Of a stretch of DNA of 64,000 bases, positions 57,805 through 64,000 are shown piece by piece. The position numbers and the translations under genes were made by a program. Under the pieces are notes generated by a model. That model did no database searches. It was not told the origin of the DNA and was given only the letters and a program-made list of their open reading frames with translations. The number at the start of each line of letters is the position of its first letter. The first letter of the stretch is position 1. Origin of the DNA: Lepidodermella squamata (Eukaryota > Gastrotricha); assembly GCA_047495785.1 (NCBI GenBank), contig JBLDXI010000032.1, positions 930,001 through 994,000 on the forward strand. The letters are read 5' to 3'.

Positions 57805-58649
57805 GGCGCCACATCGATTCTCGTGGTGTTACGCAGTGGTCCACAGCGAGCGCGCGCGGACGCGCACAGCGGCGCTGTGGAGTTCCCAGTACTCACGCAT
57901 TTGGCTACGAGAACCTACTCCGGAGTCGGATCGGGCGCACCCGCATTTAGCGTTAACGCGGGCAAGCGCGCGCGGGCGACTAGCATCTGTGATGTGTTGC
58001 GCAAGTGGAAGTTGATTGGACTATGTGCGCGCGCGGCAAGTCTAAATTTTTAAAAACTTCGAGCGGCGCGCACTGTTGTCAAAGGGATATTTTCAAATAT
58101 TGAGGCGGTTTCACCACCAAAATAAAATTCAAAAAATTCTCTATCGATTATATATTGGGCTCTGATGCATAAAAATTGGACGAAATGACGTTTGTTTCCT
58201 CGCGGTTTTGAAGAGCGCGCGCATTTAATTCGACAATTTTGGAGCCAGCGTTTAAACATTTTCGTTTTATTTTTACATACGGGAGCCTATATCTATTCGA
58301 TAGAGCATTGCCTGAATTTTATTTTGGTAATAAAACCGCCACACTTTTTGACAGTAGCCGTTTGACATTAGCGCGCGCGGCCCAAATTATTTAAAAATTT
58401 AGACTCTGCGCGCGCTCACCCGAGTAGACTTTTACTCTCTGATTGCGCAAGCGGCGCTGGACGAAACTCTGATTGGTGCCCGCGCACGCTCACTCGCGTT
58501 AACTCGAAGAGCGGGTGCGCCCGATCTGGCTCCCGAGCGGGCTAAGATAGCCAAATGCGTGAGTACTAGGAACACCACAGCGCCGCTGTGTGCGCCGCGC
58601 GCGCTCGCTGCGCACCACTGCGTAACACCACGAGAATCGGTGTGGCGCC
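57805..58649. mobile_element. 845-bp foldback element inserted in telomere-type repeats
   Basis: Begins GGCGCCACATCGATTCTCGT and ends with its reverse complement (one mismatch in this stretch). It is flanked by TAA on both sides (57802-57804 and 58650-58652), a 3-bp target duplication within the CCCTAA array. The two halves stay alignable almost to the centre, where TATCGATTATATA-like sequence lies. GC content is much higher than in the surroundings, with many GCGCGC words. No transposase frame. Confidence 0.88.
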
Positions 58650-58690
58650 TAATCCTTAACACTAACCCTAATCGATAATCCCTAACCCTA
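58650..58690 (+). repeat. degenerate telomere-type array, right part
   Basis: Continues the array after the foldback element (CCTTAACACTAACCCTAA), in the same orientation as the left part. Confidence 0.85.
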
Positions 58691-59376
58691 GTCGATATCG
58701 TTTGATTTTCCCAACGGAAAAATATTTTGAAATTTTCCCGGCAAAAACTATTTTACCGCCAAATTATGACCTTGACACACACACAATATTCCCGCCAAAA
58801 CCCTAGGCAAAATTTGAATTTTTTAAATATCTACGGTCACTCGCTAGTTTTTGAAAAGGAAAATTGAAACATTCCCGCCAACCATTATTTCAGCGCCAAA
58901 ATACCAAAATATGACCTTGACTCTTCCGGCATACATAAATTCAAACTTCTAAAATGTAATGGGCATGTGACGCAAAAGTAACCAATGCATGAGTCATCTT
59001 GCAAGAGTGAAAGTACCCTCTGGAATTGTTACGTTTTACGAGACCAAGCCAAGCTTTTATGTCTCGCCAACGGTCAGCTGCGAATATTCTTAAAATGTCA
59101 GCTTGAGATAACGGCAACTTGCTATGATAATAAATGCGGACTCAACCTTTTCGTCATATGTGTAGATTCCGCTCTGGTAATGAAAGACATTTCGGCATAC
59201 AACAGTTAGTGAAACTCGACTGCATTTTCTAATTGTTTCCTTGGATTGAGAAAAGCCATGGAGTGCAATCTTTACATTTACTTCGATTAGATTTCGATAG
59301 CGATTTCGAAATACAAAGGTTAATATAATGTTTAATAATATTGTAATAATGTTGATTATTTTTTTTTATATACAGG
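58691..59376. other. spacer
   Basis: The frame at 58985-59209 (plus) contains several Cys but has no recognisable domain or splice context. Nothing supported. Confidence 0.35.
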
Positions 59377-59758
59377 TCACCAGTTGGCATTTTCCTCCTC
59401 CACAGGAGGACGATGAGGTACGAGTAATCCGTGAATGTCCCATAATATCTGGATGATAGTGTTGTAGCTGGCTACTGAGTTCTGCAAGTGATCATACATT
59501 TGACCTGCCTCGTCGTAGCTGAAGAAAGAAAAAAATATAAGGTATGTTGAATTTTTTGACATTAAATACTTACAGGTTTACAAATAGTTGAAAGAAAATT
59601 TCAGCTATTTGAGGATTAGCCATTTCATCAGGATAAGTAAAGTTGCCAAGTAAAATGATGCGTAAGAATATGACAAGGTATTGTACAGTTGATATAAATT
59701 TTGTAAGATTTCGCCAATAAATTATTTTTAAAAACTGAGCGTTGCATCTCGGCACCAT
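59377..59758 (-). CDS. hypothetical small two-exon protein
   Basis: Exon 1 (59758-59574) ends in a GTAAGT donor and exon 2 (59518-59377) follows TTCTTTCTTCAG; the 55-bp intron matches the size typical of this genome. The joined frame gives 108 residues. A hydrophobic stretch FISTVQYLVIFLRIILL is followed by PQIAEIFFQLFVNLYDEAGQ, HLQNSVASYNTIIQILWD and a charged end (PPVEEENANW). It looks largely helical. I do not recognise the family; it could be the 3' end of a larger gene. It is divergent from the TBP-like gene, with about 100 bp between the two starts. Confidence 0.5.
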
Positions 59759-59861
59759 TTATACAATGTATATGCAGAGAAGTCGTTAACAGATAGAATG
59801 TAATAAAAAGCAAGTAAATTCGTCATGTCACCTCATTTTCTCATTTTTCTTGGAATATTAA

Positions 59862-60305
59862 ATGCTTGAAATTGATGTTACCATGCAAAATGTTGTTTCC
59901 ACACTCTCGCTGGGGGTAAAATTTGATCTCCGGAAAATTATTCACCTCTTCAAAATGGTTGAGCTTAAACAAAAGTTTCCGAATGCTCTCGTCATTAAAG
60001 AGCCGCACTTCAACGCTTTGCTATTTAAAAACGGGAAAGTAGTGCTTTTTACGAAGAATCCTGAACTGGCAAAAATTTATGGGCGAAAACTGGCAAGGAA
60101 ACTACAGCGACAAGACAACACTGCCATAAAGGTATCTAAGATTCGCCTGGTAAACAGTACTCTTGCGGGAAAGATGCCAACTGGAATAAACATAACTGAG
60201 GCCTTAATAGCTCGTGTTGCCAAACTCTGTGCGCGAGTGATATATGATAATACTAGATTTCCGGCACTGCGGTGTAAAAATGTAACCAATGGTTCATATG
60301 CGTGA
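59862..60305 (+). CDS. TBP-like protein, divergent and C-terminally short
   Basis: TATA-binding protein is a saddle of two about 80-residue repeats that binds promoter DNA in the nucleus. This 147-residue frame starts where a TBP core starts. MQNVVSTLSLGVKFDLRKI matches the family pattern LQN-VSTV-LGC-LDL; FPNALVIKEPHFNALLFKNG matches [21 protein letters not shown]; and GRKLARKLQR matches the helix ending the first repeat. The second repeat begins (VSKIRLVNSTLAGKMPTGIN) and reaches DNTRFPALRCK, the place of the family's PELFPGLIYRM. It then ends in NVTNGSYA-stop, about 35 residues short. No downstream exon with the missing PR-VLLIF-SGK segment was found. It is too divergent to be the main TBP; it may be a TBP-related factor, a retrocopy or a decaying copy. 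Confidence 0.7.
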   Translation: MLEIDVTMQNVVSTLSLGVKFDLRKIIHLFKMVELKQKFPNALVIKEPHFNALLFKNGKVVLFTKNPELAKIYGRKLARKLQRQDNTAIKVSKIRLVNSTLAGKMPTGINITEALIARVAKLCARVIYDNTRFPALRCKNVTNGSYA

Positions 60306-62073
60306 ATGTATTTTCGTCGGGGTGGATAATAGTGACTGGCATTAAAGATTTAACTACACCTCTGACGCAGCTTGAAACTATATTTATTATATGCGATACT
60401 GTATGAGAAATAAAAATTGGACGCGACACACACTCGACTGAATGTTAATAGCCTACGTCCATGCTACTATGTAGTAGTAGCATGCCATTGAAACTGCGTA
60501 CATTTATTCTTAAATTTAGCGTCTATGATCTTAGGCTGTTCCGATGCTATGGAAAGAAGAACTGCTGTAATAAAAATTAAGATTTCGCAATGAAACTCTG
60601 GGGAATCAATTCTAATCTGGAGCAGTTATCCACATTTCAAGTTCATCGTTGTACTGTTTCGCCAATGCCTTTAATGTTGACGGAATCATCACATTCCGTC
60701 GCAGTTTGCTCGAACGAAGTTGTTCATAGAAATTAGAAATAGACCGTTTTACACACACTGGAAATCGATGGGATCCTCAGGTATGATTTTTCATGACTAC
60801 ATTTAATTCAAAATAGCTAAATTTCCATTTCATTCAGATCATATATGGAACAGGATCCGGAAAAGTGTAAGTTCTTAAAGACATAAATCAATCAAAATTC
60901 ATTGTATTTTTTTTTTCTTAGACGCTGCCCGATGACATGTGTCAATATGGTGCGCCGTTAAGTAATAAAAGTTTTCAAGCAACCCGATTGTACGCGATTT
61001 AATGTGCGGATATTGTAATAAAAATTGAGAAACACTTGAAATCGGGTCGCTTTTTACTACAACGCGTGCTGATCAGCAATAAAAATTCATAAACAGTTGC
61101 TAAATATGCAATAAAAATATGAATTTGGAGACATCATTCGGAAACGAGTAAACCGTTGAAAAGTCATTTAAATAAGCTAACTAAAACAACTAAAATCCAA
61201 AGCTTCATTTGAAAATAAAATTCAAAGTAAAAGCGAAATTAGACAAAGCTCAACACAAAGAAAAATTTTCGGAAAATTTCCAACAAAATCACCCGACCCA
61301 TTTTCCCCATCAGATTTTAGTTCGGATCCGATATATTCCGATTCTAAATTTGCGCATACTTTGACTGATTTTTGTTTTTAAATCCAATATACGACAAAAA
61401 CGCTAAGACTTTTGTCCGAACGTCAGTCACTACTCGTGTCTTCACTTTTAACAAATTCAGCTATAGAACGGCAGGGGTTCCGAATTCCAAAATCGGCGAA
61501 TTTACCGATAATATTAATGATTACATATGTTTTATTTTCGCCGAACCGAAATTTCAGGAGAAAAATAAATTTAAAAAATGAATGAATGAAAAACAGCCGG
61601 CTCATAGTTGATAGTTGATACCCATGACTAATTTGTGGAAAAATATTCGGTAAAATGAAAATAGATCATAAGTAGTCGATCTTCTATTTCTTCGCTATAA
61701 AATTAGCCTTAACAAATATAACAACCCAGCAAGGAAAATGCCGCTAGGAAATTGAAAAAAATCTCAGAAAATAGGCATACAGCTTTCGGCTAAGTAGGTT
61801 ATAGGTTATAGGTACAGGTAAAATAGGCTAGCAGTATTTTAGGATTCGTCGCCGAGTCATTCCGCCGCACTTTCGGTAATCGGAAATCGGAAATGGATGA
61901 ATGCGGGGATAACATCACAACAACATAGAAATTCATACATCGCCAGACAAGAGACTTTTGTATTTGACAGTAAGTATGTAGTACGTATATGTTGTACGCC
62001 TTTAGAGGATCTAAGCTTATACGGCATAGGCTTAAGCTTATACGGGATAAGCGATATTTTCAACTGTCATAGC
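60306..62073. other. spacer
   Basis: No gene supported. A short hairpin, CATGCTACTATGTAGTAGTAGCATG-like, lies at about 60461-60484. AATAAA occurs near 60408. Confidence 0.4.
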
Positions 62074-62345
62074 GGCCAAACCGTGAGGGTCACCATCGAT
62101 CATCATATATCAATCGATTGCTGTAATCAAGGGCTATCGATTGGTACCAAATCGAAGTCCACGCGGCACATTCAGGGTCAAGTTTTGGCCAAAAACGTGA
62201 ATTTTTCGCATTTTTTTTAACTTTGAAGGCAAACATCATATTTCCAAGTGTTACGCGTGGACTTCGATTTGGCACCAATCGATAGCCCTTGATTACAGCA
62301 ATCGATTGATATATGATGATCGATGGTGACCCTCACGGTTTGGCC
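62074..62345. repeat. near-perfect long hairpin (92-bp arms, 88-bp loop)
   Basis: Arms 62074-62165 and 62254-62345 are reverse complements with about one mismatch. They start GGCCAAACCGTGAGGGTCAC and meet the loop at CCACGCG. No open frame. The high arm identity means it is young or under selection. It could be a foldback element or a source of double-stranded RNA; no target duplication is obvious. Confidence 0.93.
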
Positions 62346-62960
62346 ATTGTTTCGGTTAAATACAATGCTCATACCCTAAAGGCTTAAATACCCTATATAT
62401 GAGCCATGATCTAGTTTGCAAAGCGCGTGCATTTAATTTTCTCCTAGTTTTCCCGCTCAATCTGACAGCCACATCGTAATGATGACATGCTCGCGAGTAT
62501 TAAATATGTGTACACAAAATGACACATCTAAAAAAAATTGGGTCAAATTTTAGTCCAGGTTCCTAATACCGGTCAGGAAATAAGGAAAAATTTTCGCGGT
62601 CCTGATAATTCCATGGGTAATTTTCGGACAACAAATAAAATCAACATAGCATATTATTATGATAAATGCAAAGACCTAACAACGATCCGAATCTTCGTCG
62701 AAATTATTGAACGTCCATATTACTGAAACAGGAATGGGCTGTGTTAGGATTTTCACTATCAAATCGCTCAACGTACAAATGGTTTGTATAATATTTCCTC
62801 CTACATTTTTCTTTCAGCTCGCTCTAATGTTGTTAACTTTGACAACAATGAGAATTTCACGTTATGAGCCGCTGCTGCTTGGCAAAAATTTGAACAACGG
62901 TGGTTTTATTCAGAATAATAAAAAAAAACATTTTGTTTCAACACTGTTGCAACAACTTGT

Positions 62961-62976
62961 GGCCCTGAAAAGGGCC
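62961..62976 (-). terminator. replication-dependent histone 3' stem-loop for H2B
   Basis: GGCCCTTTTCAGGGCC on the minus strand, followed by ACAAG, starts 46 bp after the H2B stop. It matches the metazoan histone mRNA stem-loop that is bound by SLBP and used in place of polyadenylation. Confidence 0.97.
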
Positions 62977-63021
62977 GGTTCGGATTCAGAAGACGATGTT
63001 GTGGTCCTTGAAGTAGACAGC

Positions 63022-63396
63022 TTATTTCGAGCTGGTGTACTTGGTGACGGCCTTGGTGCCTTCCGAGACGGCGTGCTTAGCGAGCTCACCAGGCAGCAGG
63101 AGACGAACAGCCGTTTGTACCTCTCGACTGCTTATGGTGGCCTTCTTGTTGTAATGAGCCAGGCGCGACGACTCGAGGGCGATGCGCTCGAAAATGTCGT
63201 TGACGAACGAGTTCATGATGGCCATAGCCTTGCCGGAGATGCCGGTGTCAGGGTGAACCTGCTTCAACACCTTGTAGATGTAGATGTTGTACGACTCGCG
63301 GCGGCGATGACGCTTTTTCTTCTCACCAGCGGTCTTAGGCTTCGCGGCCTTCTTTGAACCCTTCGAAGCAACTTTACCAGTGACTTTTGGCGACAT
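63022..63396 (-). CDS. H2B: histone H2B
   Basis: Intronless, 124 residues, a core nucleosome histone that pairs with H2A. The basic N-terminal tail ([20 protein letters not shown]) leads to [20 protein letters not shown], then the histone fold with [20 protein letters not shown] and [19 protein letters not shown], ending [14 protein letters not shown]. The tail includes the conserved Lys used for ubiquitination (AVTKYTS). The canonical 3' stem-loop shows it is a replication-dependent gene. It is divergent from H2A, 375 bp apart, sharing a promoter. Confidence 0.99.
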   Translation of the reverse strand: MSPKVTGKVASKGSKKAAKPKTAGEKKKRHRRRESYNIYIYKVLKQVHPDTGISGKAMAIMNSFVNDIFERIALESSRLAHYNKKATISSREVQTAVRLLLPGELAKHAVSEGTKAVTKYTSSK

Positions 63397-63771
63397 TATC
63401 GATGATGATTGATTTTAGCGAGGTGAAAATGCGTGTATTTACTAGCTTTTCCGAACAGTGTTTGTGAAAAACGTGAAACATTATACGTTGCAAGTGGCAT
63501 TAGTGCGGCAGAATTAACGCGCGCACGTTTGTTTGTTTTTATTACATCCGGCGCGCGCATTATCAACCAATCATAAACGCGCATAATTGTAGTGCGCGCG
63601 TGCCTAGATTGTTTATTGGCTGTTAATGTCGTAAACAATAAATTTGAATTTCTCATCTCTCGCTAATGCCAGCACGTGGTATTTGAACGAAATTTTTCAC
63701 TTTTTTTCTTGTTCGTGCTCTGTAAGAAATTTGAATTTTCCTACTTTCGCTTATCAACATCATCATCAACA
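63397..63771. promoter_or_regulatory. bidirectional H2B/H2A promoter
   Basis: 375 bp between the two start codons. It has CCAAT boxes in both orientations (CAACCAATCA at about 63565 and ATTGGC at about 63616) amid GCGCGC words. Paired CCAAT boxes are usual in divergent H2A/H2B promoters. No perfect TATA box is seen. Confidence 0.8.
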
Positions 63772-64000
63772 ATGTCTGCTCCAGCTGCTGGTCGTGGTAA
63801 GGGTGGCAAGGCTAACCGCCAGAAGTCAAAGACCAAGTCATCTCGCGCCGGTCTTCAATTCCCGGTCGGTCGTATCACTCGTCTTTTGAAGCGCGGTAAC
63901 TACGCCGAGCGTGTCGGCGCGGGTGCACCTGTGTACCTCGCCGCCGTCATGGAGTACCTGGCTGCTGAAGTGCTCGAGTTGGCCGGCAACGCCGCTCGTG
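63772..64000 (+). CDS. H2A: histone H2A, cut by the window end
   Basis: The first 76 residues are visible: [20 protein letters not shown], then [20 protein letters not shown], the acidic-patch helix start [18 protein letters not shown], and the window stops inside the fold. The N-terminus is that of canonical H2A rather than H2A.Z. The remainder and its 3' stem-loop lie beyond the window. Confidence 0.98.
   Translation, partial: MSAPAAGRGKGGKANRQKSKTKSSRAGLQFPVGRITRLLKRGNYAERVGAGAPVYLAAVMEYLAAEVLELAGNAAR

Noticed and set aside
59628-59813. 61-residue frame overlapping the hypothetical two-exon gene
   Set aside because: Alternate frame without a fitting splice donor; the other frame joins cleanly to exon 2.
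62707-63357. 216-residue plus-strand frame over the H2B gene
   Set aside because: It is the antisense shadow of H2B (high codon bias keeps the reverse frame open) and has no motif.

Overview
The window is nuclear DNA of an animal. Genes are split by short GT-AG introns, mostly 49-57 bp. The AT-rich non-coding DNA is full of palindromic elements. Every confident gene is metazoan: histones H2A and H2B, neutral ceramidase, dynactin p25, prefoldin 1, a DNAJB12/14-type chaperone, a USP53/54-type ubiquitin hydrolase, CUB and C-type lectin proteins, and 7TM receptors. Dynactin p25 and prefoldin 1 lie head to tail with 48 bp between them, and several genes have an AG acceptor just before the ATG. This suggests operons and spliced-leader trans-splicing, as in nematodes, larvaceans and some other small invertebrates. 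Interstitial CCCTAA (TTAGGG-type) arrays argue against a rhabditid nematode. I cannot name the species.

Layout. 0.8-3.4 kb (minus): secreted multi-CUB protein, 3' end unresolved. 4.7-7.8 kb (minus): complete six-exon neutral ceramidase. 9.4-10.5 kb (minus): dynactin 5 / prefoldin 1 pair. 11.8 kb: possible tiny mitochondrial protein. 12.9-14.1 kb (plus): DNAJB12/14-like ER chaperone. 14.6-14.9 kb (minus): frameshifted pseudogene. 15.2-19.3 kb: no gene. 19.4-26.2 kb (plus): 12-exon secreted Cys-rich / double C-type lectin gene, with a 4.1 kb intron packed with nested inverted repeats and one apparent 19-bp intron. 26.8-27.8 kb: 1 kb inverted-repeat transposon. 28.2-35.8 kb: large non-coding block before the USP gene. 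35.8-43.8 kb (plus): USP53/54-like gene with a 4.4 kb first intron. 44.6 kb: miniature transposon with a 9-bp target duplication. 45.8-46.1 kb (minus): small secreted peptide precursor. 47.2-48.6 kb (minus): two-exon 7TM receptor. 49.6-56.2 kb (minus): three tandem, essentially intronless 7TM paralogs, the middle one split by a miniature transposon. 57.5-58.7 kb: degenerate telomere-like repeats containing an 845-bp foldback element. 59.4-60.3 kb: a small two-exon gene divergent from a shortened TBP-like gene. 62.1 kb: long near-perfect hairpin. 63.0-64.0 kb: divergent H2B/H2A pair, H2A cut by the window end.

The genes form no single pathway apart from the histone pair, the p25/prefoldin pair and the receptor cluster. 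The main themes are many palindromic elements with 3-bp target duplications, and places where those elements meet genes and introns. Exon boundaries were worked out by hand from reading-frame continuity and family resemblance. No search was run.
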